Assembly (NCBI GenBank): GCA_046533095.1 | Contig: JAJQRA010000020.1 | Coordinates: 1 to 64,000 of the forward strand | Reading direction: 5' to 3' | DNA: 64,000 nucleotides | DNA from: ZAX-1 sp046533095 | GTDB taxonomy: Bacteria > Bacillota > Clostridia > Lachnospirales > Lachnospiraceae | Shown: piece after piece, positions 7,546 to 15,648 of the stretch | Position numbering within the stretch: the first letter of the stretch is position 1 | Layout: every line of letters starts with the position of its first letter | Notes under the pieces: model-generated | What the model was told of the DNA's origin: nothing | Seen by the model: the letters and a program-made list of their open reading frames with translations, nothing else | The model's database searches: none | Made by a program: the position numbers and the translations under genes

Positions 7546-8901
7546 ATGGATTTGTTTGATTATATGAGAAATCAAAATTTAGAAAAAGAAGCCCCTCTCG
7601 CAAGCCGTATACGTCCAACCTCATTAGAAGAAGTAGTTGGACAGCGACATATAATAGGGAGAGATAAATTGCTGTATCGAGCAATTAAGGCGGATAAATT
7701 AAGCTCCATTTTATTCTATGGGCCTCCGGGTACGGGGAAAACAACATTAGCAAAAGTGATTGCTAACACAACCAGCGCCAATTTTATGCAGCTAAATGCT
7801 ACGGCATCAGGAAAAAAGGACATGGAGGTGGTCATTTCAAAAGCCAAGGACAGCAGTGGGATGTATGGGAAAAAAACGATTTTATTTATAGATGAAATCC
7901 ATCGGTTTAACAAAGGGCAGCAGGACTATTTGCTCCCATTCGTAGAGGATGGAACGGTCATATTAATAGGCGCAACAACAGAAAACCCTTATTTTGAAGT
8001 GAATGGCGCACTTTTATCGCGTTCAATTATATTTGAACTGCATGCATTAGAAAAAGAAGATATTAAGACTTTGTTAAAGCGCGCAGTAGAGGATACCGAA
8101 AAAGGAATGGGTGCCTATCACGCTGTATTAGCGGAGGATGCACTGGAATTTCTTGCAGATGTAGCAAACGGAGATGCACGTGCAGCACTTATGGCGATTG
8201 AACTTGGTATACTTACGACCAAAAGGCAAGAGGATGGCTGCATTCATATAACGCTGGAGGTTGCGGCAGAATGTATTCAAAAGCGGGTCGTGCGCTATGA
8301 TAAAAGTGGGGACAACCATTATGATACCATTTCTGCATTTATTAAAAGCATGAGGGGTTCTGATCCCGATGCCGCCGTCTATTATCTGGCAAGAATGCTG
8401 TATGCAGGTGAAGATATTAAATTTATTTCAAGAAGAATGATGATATGTGCCTCAGAAGATGTTGGAAATGCGGATCCACAAGCATTGACTGTTGCCGTAA
8501 GTGCGGCTCAAGCGATCGAACGGGTCGGACTGCCGGAAGCGGAACTTATCTTATCCCAAGCGGCCATTTACATCGCAAGCGCACCGAAAAGCAATGCGTG
8601 TTGCATGGCGATTAGCAATGCTTCTGATGCTGTGAAAAACGAAGGCACGCCTCTCGTACCACCACATTTGCAGGACAAGCACTACAAGGGGGCACAAAAA
8701 CTTGGCAGAGGGGAAAATTATTTATATGCCCACGATTTCCCAAACCATTATGTAGAGCAGCAATACTTGCCGGATGGATTGACGGAACGTAAATTTTATG
8801 AACCAACACAGATGGGTTATGAAAGAAAGATAAAAGAACACCTTGCCTATATAAAAGGGCAATCAGAGAAATACAACGCAAAGAATGTAGGGGAAATATA
8901 A
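7546..8901 (+). CDS. rarA: replication-associated recombination protein A (RarA/MgsA)
   Basis: A 451-residue AAA+ ATPase of normal RarA length. Walker A is GPPGTGKTT (near 59) and Walker B is LFIDEIHRFNKGQQD, followed by the sensor-1 stretch GATTENPYF and the C-terminal MgsA tetramerisation domain (DPQALTVAVSAAQAIERVG..., RGENYLYAHDFP). It acts on stalled replication forks together with the clamp loader and SSB. The ATG is preceded by TAAGGAGA. The stop codon lies within a 25-base direct repeat (8868-8937). Confidence 0.95.
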   Translation: MDLFDYMRNQNLEKEAPLASRIRPTSLEEVVGQRHIIGRDKLLYRAIKADKLSSILFYGPPGTGKTTLAKVIANTTSANFMQLNATASGKKDMEVVISKAKDSSGMYGKKTILFIDEIHRFNKGQQDYLLPFVEDGTVILIGATTENPYFEVNGALLSRSIIFELHALEKEDIKTLLKRAVEDTEKGMGAYHAVLAEDALEFLADVANGDARAALMAIELGILTTKRQEDGCIHITLEVAAECIQKRVVRYDKSGDNHYDTISAFIKSMRGSDPDAAVYYLARMLYAGEDIKFISRRMMICASEDVGNADPQALTVAVSAAQAIERVGLPEAELILSQAAIYIASAPKSNACCMAISNASDAVKNEGTPLVPPHLQDKHYKGAQKLGRGENYLYAHDFPNHYVEQQYLPDGLTERKFYEPTQMGYERKIKEHLAYIKGQSEKYNAKNVGEI

Positions 8902-8937
8902 CGCAAAGAATGAAAAGGAAACATAACATAAAAAGTA
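8868..8937 (+). repeat. 25-bp tandem repeat spanning the rarA stop codon
   Basis: GAAATACAACGCAAAGAATG (8868) is repeated as GAAATATAACGCAAAGAATG (8893) and, less well, as GAAACATAACATAAAAAG (8918). Confidence 0.8.
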
Positions 8938-8957
8938 TTTTTTCAGAGGAGGAAAAT

Positions 8958-10244
8958 ATGAAAGCTTATAAGGAAATGACGAAGGAAGAATTACTACAGG
9001 AGCAGGCAAGCCTGAATGCAGCATTTAAGAAACATCAAAAAAGTGGGTTGAAACTGGATATGTCCAGAGGAAAACCGTCTGTGGAACAGTTGGACTTGTC
9101 GATGGGAATGATGGACGTTTTAAACAGCCAAAGCGATTTAAGCTGCGATGACGGAATCGACTGTCGAAGCTATGGTGCATTTGACGGGATACAGGAAGCC
9201 AAAGTTTTATTAGGGGATATGATAGAATGTCATCCGGACAATATTATCATTTATGGCAATTCTAGCTTAAATATTATGTATGATACAATTTCGCGTTCTA
9301 TGACGCATGGGGTGATGGGAAATATACCTTGGTGCAAACTGGATAAAGTAAAATTTTTGTGTCCGGTTCCGGGATATGACAGGCATTTTGCCATTACAGA
9401 ATATTTTGGAATTGAAATGATAAACATAGCGATGTGCCCAACGGGGCCGGATATGGATATGGTGGAATCGCTTGTAAGCGAGGATGATTCTATCAAAGGG
9501 ATCTGGTGTGTACCAAAATATTCAAATCCACAGGGAATCACATATTCCGATGAAACGGTTCGCCGTTTTGCCAGACTAAAACCAGCGGCAAAAGACTTTC
9601 GGATTTACTGGGATAATGCTTATGGGGTACATCACCTTTATGATTTGGATCAGGACAATTTAGTTGAAATACTGGCAGAGTGTAAACGGGTGGGGAATCC
9701 GGATATGGTATATAAATTCTGTTCCACTTCAAAGATAAGCTTTCCGGGTTCCGGTGTTGCGGCCCTTTCGGCTTCCGCAAATAACCTTGTGGAAATAAGG
9801 AAACAGTTAAGCCTTGCCACCATCGGACATGATAAAGTAAATCAATTGCGCCATGTACGGTTTTTTAAGGATATTCATGGAATGATGCAGCATATGCAAA
9901 AGCAGGCCGACATACTCCGCCCGAAGTTTGAAATGATTATAGAAACTTTTGAACGTGAACTAAAAGGACTTGAAATTGGTTCATGGATTCCTCCAAAAGG
10001 TGGTTATTTTATAACATTTGAAGCTTTAGAGGGTTGTGCAAAGGCAATTGTGCATAAGGCAAAAGCAGTCGGTATGGTCATGACACCGGCAGGCGCCCCC
10101 TATCCATATGGGAAAGATCCAAAAGATGCAACGATACGTATTGCACCAACCTACCCAACATTGGAAAATTTAAAAATGGCAACGGATATCTTTGTTATCT
10201 GCGTAAAATTAGTAAGTATTGATAAGATTTTAGCAAATAAATAG
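8958..10244 (+). CDS. aspartate aminotransferase, subgroup Ic
   Basis: A 428-residue PLP enzyme. The opening ELLQEQASLN...LDMSRGKPSVEQLDLS is typical of the type Ic aspartate aminotransferases (Asp_aminotransf family) found in Actinobacteria and clostridia. The PLP pocket shows YWDNAYGVHHL and the Schiff-base lysine in CSTSKISFPGSG (about residue 258). It would interconvert aspartate/2-oxoglutarate and oxaloacetate/glutamate. The start is set at 8958 because AGAGGAGG lies just upstream; an in-frame ATG 16 codons earlier lacks a good site. An epimerase-like gene follows 113 bases later. Other PLP transaminations cannot be excluded. Confidence 0.88.
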   Translation: MKAYKEMTKEELLQEQASLNAAFKKHQKSGLKLDMSRGKPSVEQLDLSMGMMDVLNSQSDLSCDDGIDCRSYGAFDGIQEAKVLLGDMIECHPDNIIIYGNSSLNIMYDTISRSMTHGVMGNIPWCKLDKVKFLCPVPGYDRHFAITEYFGIEMINIAMCPTGPDMDMVESLVSEDDSIKGIWCVPKYSNPQGITYSDETVRRFARLKPAAKDFRIYWDNAYGVHHLYDLDQDNLVEILAECKRVGNPDMVYKFCSTSKISFPGSGVAALSASANNLVEIRKQLSLATIGHDKVNQLRHVRFFKDIHGMMQHMQKQADILRPKFEMIIETFERELKGLEIGSWIPPKGGYFITFEALEGCAKAIVHKAKAVGMVMTPAGAPYPYGKDPKDATIRIAPTYPTLENLKMATDIFVICVKLVSIDKILANK

Positions 10245-10357
10245 GATGCAGATAAAACATGTAAATTAGTGACGATGTAGTACCGTAGATAGGATATGAA
10301 GATGAAGTTTCTTAGATAGACTATAGAGATGAAGTTTCTTAAATATAGAAAGGAAAT

Positions 10358-11191
10358 ATGAAGATGCGTATAGGACTTTCGGCTTCTCCTAAGCATAATA
10401 CGCCGATAGAGTGGGCAAAAAAGAACAAAGAGCTTGGTTGCGGAACGGTTGTGTTTCCGGTAGACTACAGAGCAGAAGATGCTATGATTGATGCGTATGC
10501 CACGGCTGCCAAGGAAAATAATTTGATGATCGCTGAGGTGGGGGTATGGCGAAACCCGATTGCGCCATTAAAAGAAGTGCGTACAGAAGGGCTTGATTAT
10601 TGCAAGCGTCAATTGGAGCTTGCAGATCGATTAGGAGCCAATTGCTGCGTGAATGTATCCGGGTCTATGGGTGAACGGTGGGACGGTGCATACAAGGACA
10701 ATTTTTCTAGGCAGACTTGGTCAAAAATGGTCAAAAGCATTCAGGAGATTATTGACAGCGTTCATCCTAAAAACACCTATTATACGATCGAACCAATGCC
10801 GTGGATGTACCCTACCGGGCCAGATGAATACGTAAGGCTTTTAGAAGATGTAGGTCGTGACAGGTTCGCAGTCCACATGGATATTTTTAACTGGATTACA
10901 ACTCCCAAGAAGTATTTTTTCCAAGAAGAGTTTATGGAGGAATGTTTTGAAAAACTGGGCAAGTATATCAAAAGTTGCCACATAAAGGACGTTTTGCTGC
11001 AGCAGGAATTTACCATCATGTTCCAGGAAACGAAATGTGGAGAGGGGAATATTTGCCTAGAAAAATATGCACTTTTAGCAAACCAATATAACAAAAATAT
11101 GCCGATGATTATTGAACATTTGCACTCGGAAACAGAGTATTTGCAAAGTTTGGAGTACGTAAAGACTCGATTGGGGGATATGATAGACTAA
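10358..11191 (+). CDS. sugar phosphate isomerase/epimerase-type TIM barrel protein
   Basis: 277 residues of the xylose-isomerase-like TIM barrel (AP_endonuc_2) superfamily. Supporting segments are the N-terminal RIGLSAS strand, an ADRLGANCCVNVSGS strand, the metal-site regions YTIEPMPW, VHMDIFNWI and CHIKDV, and EH near IIEHLHSE. These provide the Glu/Asp/His ligands of the family. The substrate is probably a sugar or a ketose acid. AGG lies 4 bases before this ATG and 10 before a second ATG at 10364, so either may be used. A 27-base duplication (10301 and 10328, core GATGAAGTTTCTTA) lies just upstream. Confidence 0.8.
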   Translation: MKMRIGLSASPKHNTPIEWAKKNKELGCGTVVFPVDYRAEDAMIDAYATAAKENNLMIAEVGVWRNPIAPLKEVRTEGLDYCKRQLELADRLGANCCVNVSGSMGERWDGAYKDNFSRQTWSKMVKSIQEIIDSVHPKNTYYTIEPMPWMYPTGPDEYVRLLEDVGRDRFAVHMDIFNWITTPKKYFFQEEFMEECFEKLGKYIKSCHIKDVLLQQEFTIMFQETKCGEGNICLEKYALLANQYNKNMPMIIEHLHSETEYLQSLEYVKTRLGDMID

Positions 11192-11515
11192 CACCACAAG
11201 ATGAAAAAAATATGACAATTCAGCTGTACTTTGCACATTGGTACAAAAACGTATAAAAACGATTGTGCGGTACTGGACTTGCAAATAGTAGCCAAAAACA
11301 TGTAAACTGAGGCTTTAAATGCAAAAGAAGCGGAAATGGTCGATTGAAAAAGTAAGCTCAATTGAGTAAGAAGCAGGAACCTAAGGAAAAAATTGTAGTA
11401 TACTTGCATTTTTATCTTCGATATGATACACTACCATCTGACTGACAAGACACATGTATATACTCATAGAGGATGTGGGAGGCTACGATGCCAAATAGTG
11501 GCATGAGGAGGAAAG
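11192..11515. other. intergenic region before the PTS IIC gene
   Basis: 324 bases without a convincing gene. A short stem (ATGCCAAATAGTGGCAT, 11488-11504) sits directly ahead of the ribosome binding site GAGGAGG of the next gene and could affect its translation. I see no terminator and no recognisable riboswitch. Confidence 0.5.
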
Positions 11516-12577
11516 ATGGATAAGGTTGCAGCATTTTTAAAAAGAAAAGACATTGAATTTACAGCAAAACGGTATGGTATTGAGGCGCTTGGCGCGATGG
11601 CACAGGGATTGTTTGCATCTTTATTAATTGGCACAATTATCACTACTTTGGGTGAGCAACTTGGAATTGCCACTCTAGTGGAGGTTGGAACATTTGCCAA
11701 GGGGGCAACCGGATATGCCATGGCAATTGCAATTGGACATGCATTAAAGTGTCCGCCGCTTGTGTTGTTTTCCTTAGCGGCAGTGGGAGGTGCAGCAAAT
11801 TCGTTAGGTGGTGCGGGAGGGCCGCTTGCCGTTCTAGTCATTGCGATATTTGCGGCAGAATGTGGAAAAGCTGTTTCAAAGGAAACGAAAATAGATATTA
11901 TCGTAACGCCGTTTATCACAATTTTGGTAGGCGTGCTCTTGTCAATGTGGTGGGCACCTGCGATTGGGGAGGTGGCCAGTGCTGTGGGAAATGCGATTAT
12001 GTGGGCAACGGAACTGCAACCATTTTTCATGGGAGTGATTGTTTCCGTTATTGTTGGGATTGCACTTACGCTGCCAATTTCAAGTGCGGCAATTTGCGCG
12101 GCATTAAGCTTGACCGGGCTTGCCGGTGGTGCTGCGGTGGCAGGCTGCTGTGCCCAGATGGTAGGATTTGCCGTGCTTAGCTTTCGCGAAAATAAATGGG
12201 GTGGACTGTTTGCCCAAGGGCTCGGAACAAGCATGTTGCAAATGGGGAACATTGTAAAGAATCCAAGAATTTGGATTCCAGCTACACTGACTTCTGCAGT
12301 AACCGGTCCAATCGCAACCTGCATATTTCAACTTAAGATGAATGGGGCCGCAGTGGCGTCCGGTATGGGAACCTGTGGCCTTGTTGGACAGATTGGTGTC
12401 TATACTGGTTGGGTGAATGACGTTTTAGAGGGAACAAAACAAGCGATTACTATGTTTGACTGGATCGGGCTGATACTTATCTGCTTTCTATTGCCTGGTG
12501 TGCTCACTTGGGCTTTTGGACTATTTTTTCGTAAGATAGGCTGGATAAAGGAAAATGATCTAAAGTTAGAATTATAA
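11516..12577 (+). CDS. PTS sugar transporter subunit IIC (EIIC_2 type)
   Basis: A 353-residue polytopic membrane protein, rich in Gly and Ala, with about nine to ten predicted helices. The N-terminal pattern DIEFTAKRYGIEALGAMAQG and the C-terminal GQIGVYTGW match the EIIC_2 (PF13303-like) family. In a phosphotransferase system the IIC unit carries the sugar through the membrane, but no IIA or IIB partner is encoded nearby. It either borrows these or acts as a plain transporter or sensor. AGGAGG lies 5 bases before the ATG. The downstream gene is a (p)ppGpp synthetase with its own spacing, so they are probably not one operon. Confidence 0.8.
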   Translation: MDKVAAFLKRKDIEFTAKRYGIEALGAMAQGLFASLLIGTIITTLGEQLGIATLVEVGTFAKGATGYAMAIAIGHALKCPPLVLFSLAAVGGAANSLGGAGGPLAVLVIAIFAAECGKAVSKETKIDIIVTPFITILVGVLLSMWWAPAIGEVASAVGNAIMWATELQPFFMGVIVSVIVGIALTLPISSAAICAALSLTGLAGGAAVAGCCAQMVGFAVLSFRENKWGGLFAQGLGTSMLQMGNIVKNPRIWIPATLTSAVTGPIATCIFQLKMNGAAVASGMGTCGLVGQIGVYTGWVNDVLEGTKQAITMFDWIGLILICFLLPGVLTWAFGLFFRKIGWIKENDLKLEL

Positions 12578-12718
12578 AAGGCAACTATTTTGGAAGTGCG
12601 ACTAAATCGTTATTACAAAAAAAATTATAAAAAAATATTAATTGTTTGTAAAATCCACCAATCTTTAGATAAGATGTGGTATACTCTATAGATAGAATTG
12701 AGAGAAAGAAGTGATACC

Positions 12719-13417
12719 ATGGATTTGACAGAAAGAATTAATGAAGACGTAGATAGTTGGAAGACAATTATATTTTTGTATAATTCGGCATTAAAAGAAG
12801 TAAATACGAAATTAGAAATTTTAAACGATGAATTTCAGCATGTTCATAATTATAATCCGATTGAATATATTAAATCTCGAATGAAATCTGCCGAAAGCAT
12901 TGTAAAAAAACTAAAGCGATATGGTTACGAAAGCAGCATTGATAATATGGTAAAATATGTAAATGACATTGCAGGGCTGAGAATCGTATGTTCTTTTACT
13001 TCAGATATTTACCGAATGGCGGAAATGATTGGAAAGCAGAATGATTTAACTGTCGTTTCCGTAAAGGACTATATCAAAAACCCGAAAGAAAGTGGCTATA
13101 AAAGTTTTCATATGCTTGTTACAATCCCTATTTTCCTTTCTGACCGGGTGGTTGATACGAAGGTAGAAATTCAGATTAGAACCATTGCAATGGATTTTTG
13201 GGCGAGTCTGGAGCATAAGATTTATTATAAATTTGAAGGGAATGCGCCTGAATATATTAGTCATGAACTTCGAGAATGCGCTGAAATAGTGGCAAAGCTA
13301 GATGCAAAGATGCTTCGCCTAAATGAAGCAATTCTACAGACAAAGGAAGAACAAGAAGAACGGCAGGAACTCAAAGAAGTACAGACTAGGCTTTTTCAAG
13401 CTTTTAGCAGAGCTTAG
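12719..13417 (+). CDS. small alarmone synthetase, RelQ-like (GTP pyrophosphokinase)
   Basis: A 232-residue stand-alone RelA/SpoT synthetase domain with no hydrolase, TGS or ACT domain. Features of the fold are IEYIKSRMKSAESIVKKL, the R-x-x-CSF segment DIAGLRIVCSFTSDIY, the GYKSFHM motif and VEIQIRTIAMDFWASLEHKIYYK (substrate-binding Glu, Gln and Arg). The C-terminal helices (about 190-232) match those that hold RelQ proteins as tetramers. It makes ppGpp or pppGpp from ATP and GDP/GTP under cell-wall or other stress. The ATG at 12719 is chosen; upstream TTG and GTG starts are possible. TATACT at 12680-12685 is a possible -10 box. Confidence 0.92.
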   Translation: MDLTERINEDVDSWKTIIFLYNSALKEVNTKLEILNDEFQHVHNYNPIEYIKSRMKSAESIVKKLKRYGYESSIDNMVKYVNDIAGLRIVCSFTSDIYRMAEMIGKQNDLTVVSVKDYIKNPKESGYKSFHMLVTIPIFLSDRVVDTKVEIQIRTIAMDFWASLEHKIYYKFEGNAPEYISHELRECAEIVAKLDAKMLRLNEAILQTKEEQEERQELKEVQTRLFQAFSRA

Positions 13418-13458
13418 GGTTACTCTTTTCCTGTTGGCTGTGTTAGAAAGGGGAAAAT

Positions 13459-13941
13459 ATGAGCGATTCACAATTTACAATTCGACTGGCAGAAAAAAAA
13501 GATACAGTTGCTATCTTAGCGTGTATCAAAGCATTGGCAGAATATGAACATATGGATGACCAAGTAGTGGCAACAGAGGAATTGCTGCAGGAATGGATAT
13601 TTGAGAAACACAAAGCAGAGGTACTCATTGGGGAAGTAGAAGGAAAGCCGGTAGGGTTTGCATTGTTTTTTCACAATTTTTCAACATTCCTAGGGCGTGC
13701 AGGCATCTATCTAGAAGATCTGTTCGTTTACCCTGAATTTCGGGGCAAGGGATATGGAAAGTCACTGCTAAAGCAGTTAGCGAAGATTACAGTGGAACGT
13801 GAGTGTGGAAGATTAGAATGGTGCTGCTTAGATTGGAATGAGCCAAGTATTGCTTTTTATAAATCGCTTGGCGCGGTTCCGATGGAAGACTGGACAATTT
13901 ATCGCCTGACGGCAGATACGCTAACCAATTTTGCAAAATAA
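13459..13941 (+). CDS. GNAT N-acetyltransferase, diamine/spermidine acetyltransferase-like
   Basis: 160 residues with the full GNAT fold. The acetyl-CoA loop is RGKGYGKSLL (near 95-104), preceded by LEDLFVYPEFRG and followed by WCCLDWNEPSIAFYKSLGA. This pattern is closest to thialysine/spermidine-type acetyltransferases. Acceptor specificity is inferred. AAAGGGGAA precedes the ATG, 42 bases past the alarmone synthetase stop. Confidence 0.88.
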   Translation: MSDSQFTIRLAEKKDTVAILACIKALAEYEHMDDQVVATEELLQEWIFEKHKAEVLIGEVEGKPVGFALFFHNFSTFLGRAGIYLEDLFVYPEFRGKGYGKSLLKQLAKITVERECGRLEWCCLDWNEPSIAFYKSLGAVPMEDWTIYRLTADTLTNFAK

Positions 13942-14054
13942 AATGGCAAATCAAAAATAAGTTGAAATAAATTTAAATATATGAGATAATGTGAACAAAG
14001 TTAGCTTTATATCAATGGGTAAACTTTAAATAAAAGAAGGGAATGTGAGTCAAA

Positions 14055-14213
14055 ATGAAAAAATATGAATGTGAACCATGCGGATATGTATATGATCCAG
14101 AGGTTGGAGATCCAGATAACGGTATAGCGGCTGGGACTCCATTTGAAAATCTCCCGGAAGATTGGGAATGTCCTATCTGTGGTGTAGGGAAAGAGAATTT
14201 TAAAGAAGTGTAA
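14055..14213 (+). CDS. rubredoxin
   Basis: A 52-residue protein that reads MKKYECEPCGYVYDPEVGDP at the start. It has both C-x2-C-G knuckles (CEPCG near 6-10 and CPICG near 39-43), which bind a single Fe by four cysteines, and the conserved FENLPEDWECP stretch. This is the full usual length. It carries electrons at low potential, for example in oxygen or peroxide detoxification. The ribosome binding site is poor (AATGTGAGTC). It stands alone and a hairpin follows. Confidence 0.96.
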   Translation: MKKYECEPCGYVYDPEVGDPDNGIAAGTPFENLPEDWECPICGVGKENFKEV

Positions 14214-14245
14214 GGCAACCAATAGAGAAAGCGTACGTACATAAA

Positions 14246-14292
14246 TTAAATCCTTGCTATTCTTGAAAATCAAGTGTGGCGAGGATTTAAAA
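14246..14292. terminator. hairpin after rubredoxin, possible bidirectional terminator
   Basis: AAATCCTTGC pairs with GCGAGGATTT with further pairing inside (TCTTGA/TCAAG). T-rich or A-rich bases flank it. It lies between two convergent genes. A degenerate second copy follows near 14310-14335. Confidence 0.45.
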
Positions 14293-14386
14293 TATTCTAC
14301 TATGCTTTGGAATCAAGTGTAGCAAAGATTTAATTTGTTCCGTTCATGTCTGCGCAATGAAGCAATGCCGGGCAAACGTTATTTTA

Positions 14387-15067
14387 CTAGTCGAGGATCT
14401 TAGGATATTCAAAACACAATAGGCGGTATGGCTGTTCGTCCTCTTCAATAGACGGAAATCTTCCTACCGGTGGGTTAAAGCGGTTATCGGTGTTATCGTC
14501 ATTACACATGGATACTTCCCCTATTAATACGTCCCCGCTTCCCGGTTTAATATCGAAATCATGATACTGGTGTGGCCATAAGGTAATACTTTCACCAGGA
14601 TTTAATTCGACTCCTGTACCGGCAGGCACATCATAAGATCTTCCATCTGAATTTACACAAATGGGCGTATCCGCCAGTTCCCCTTCATCATCATTATATA
14701 CATGAATAATCAAAGTGCCTCCGCCCCGGTTGATAATATCCTCGGATTTTGTCCAATGAAAGTGCATCGGGGAATGCTGCCCCTCTTTTAGCATCAACAA
14801 TTTCTCCGCATATACCTTCTTATATTTTGGGTTATTTTGATTTCCATTCCTTAACGTAACCAGTGCAAAACCCACACTATCCCAGTTTCCCAAACCATAG
14901 TCAGTGATATCCCATCCTAGCATATTGTCGCGGATCTCATCATATTCAGGACCTTTTTCTTGCCATTCTTGTGGAGTCCAGTTGCAAAATGGTGGTAAAT
15001 GAAACCCATTTTTCATGATTAGCTGTTCCATATCACGGATACAGGCATTAATTTTTGATCGCTTCAT
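14387..15067 (-). CDS. D-lyxose/D-mannose ketol-isomerase
   Basis: A 226-residue cupin of the D-lyxose isomerase family (Lyx_isomer). The metal site is readable as MHFHWTKSEDI (H-x-H...E) and a later His in WPHQYHDFDI. The family interconverts D-lyxose and D-xylulose, and often D-mannose and D-fructose, using Mn2+. The start at 15067 is chosen over a longer frame because AAAGGAGG lies 5 bases before it. The frame of a broken glycosidase (15048-15330) runs into this start, which suggests a former mannoside-degradation operon. Confidence 0.9.
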   Translation of the reverse strand: MKRSKINACIRDMEQLIMKNGFHLPPFCNWTPQEWQEKGPEYDEIRDNMLGWDITDYGLGNWDSVGFALVTLRNGNQNNPKYKKVYAEKLLMLKEGQHSPMHFHWTKSEDIINRGGGTLIIHVYNDDEGELADTPICVNSDGRSYDVPAGTGVELNPGESITLWPHQYHDFDIKPGSGDVLIGEVSMCNDDNTDNRFNPPVGRFPSIEEDEQPYRLLCFEYPKILD

Positions 15068-15330
15068 ACGAACCTCCTTTTTCCCTTTCGGCTTTTCCAT
15101 CAAAATAATTGGTGGAAAGTACAAAGTCCCCTTCCTCGTTTTGTAGTTCAATGCCTTTGACGTAGGCTTTAGAGCTGACCGCCAATTCGACTTCCTCTAT
15201 GCGGATTAAAAGCTGTGTATCTACATACCGGTACAACTTGGACGATTGAAAAAATCACGGATCTTTCCGAAATCACCGGTCCTGCTTGGCTGTAGGCATA
15301 AAAGACATGGTTTTGGTAAAGGTGTGTATT
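15048..15330 (-). pseudogene. relic of the C-terminal domain of a GH2 beta-mannosidase-like enzyme
   Basis: Reading the minus strand, NHVFYAYSQAGPVISERSVIF is followed by a frameshift and stop, then LYRYVDTQLLIRIEE, and finally AYVKGIEL and GDFVLSTNYFDG. This resembles the last Ig-like domain of family 2 beta-mannosidases (AYAKYVEL..DGDFVLSDNYFD). The rest of the enzyme is missing. The fragment ends overlapping the start of the D-lyxose/mannose isomerase. Mannoside hydrolase plus mannose isomerase would make sense as one pathway. The assignment rests on short similarity recalled from the family. Confidence 0.5.
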
Positions 15331-15459
15331 AGGGAAGAATATTTTCTTTAACCATACACTGGAAAGGGAGGAATGTCAAGGAAAAAACAAATCGCATATT
15401 TTCTGCCTAAGACGAGAAAATTATGAGAGGTGCTTTAGAGCCTATAAATGCAGTTTTCC

Positions 15460-15488
15460 TTGACAATTACAAGAAGTTATGCTATATT
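15460..15488 (+). promoter_or_regulatory. promoter of the type IV pilus cluster
   Basis: TTGACA (15460-15465), 17 bases, TATATT (15483-15488). The leader to pilB would be about 155 bases, and I recognise no riboswitch in it. Confidence 0.7.
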
Positions 15489-15648
15489 TCAAAAATAGAA
15501 AACAGCAAGGAAACGACAAGATAGCTTTGTTCACAGTATCCCCCCATATCTACCATTTATGCTACTTTATAGTTCATCATAGCTACGCAATTTCTATAAA
15601 TTATGATATATCATTACGATAAACTATGTGGAAAGGAACGACAGAATA

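Noticed and set aside
7086..7547. Long minus-strand frames of Ser/Leu/Phe-rich sequence
   Set aside because: They are the complement of a purine-only repeat tract, with no ribosome binding site and repetitive composition.
11464..12324. 286-residue minus-strand frame opposite the PTS IIC gene
   Set aside because: Shadow frame of a GC-richer membrane protein gene; composition is Ala/Thr/Pro-rich noise and no domain is seen.
15489..15648. c-di-GMP riboswitch in the pilB leader
   Set aside because: Expected for pilus genes, but I could not find the conserved GEMM core; a covariance search would be needed.
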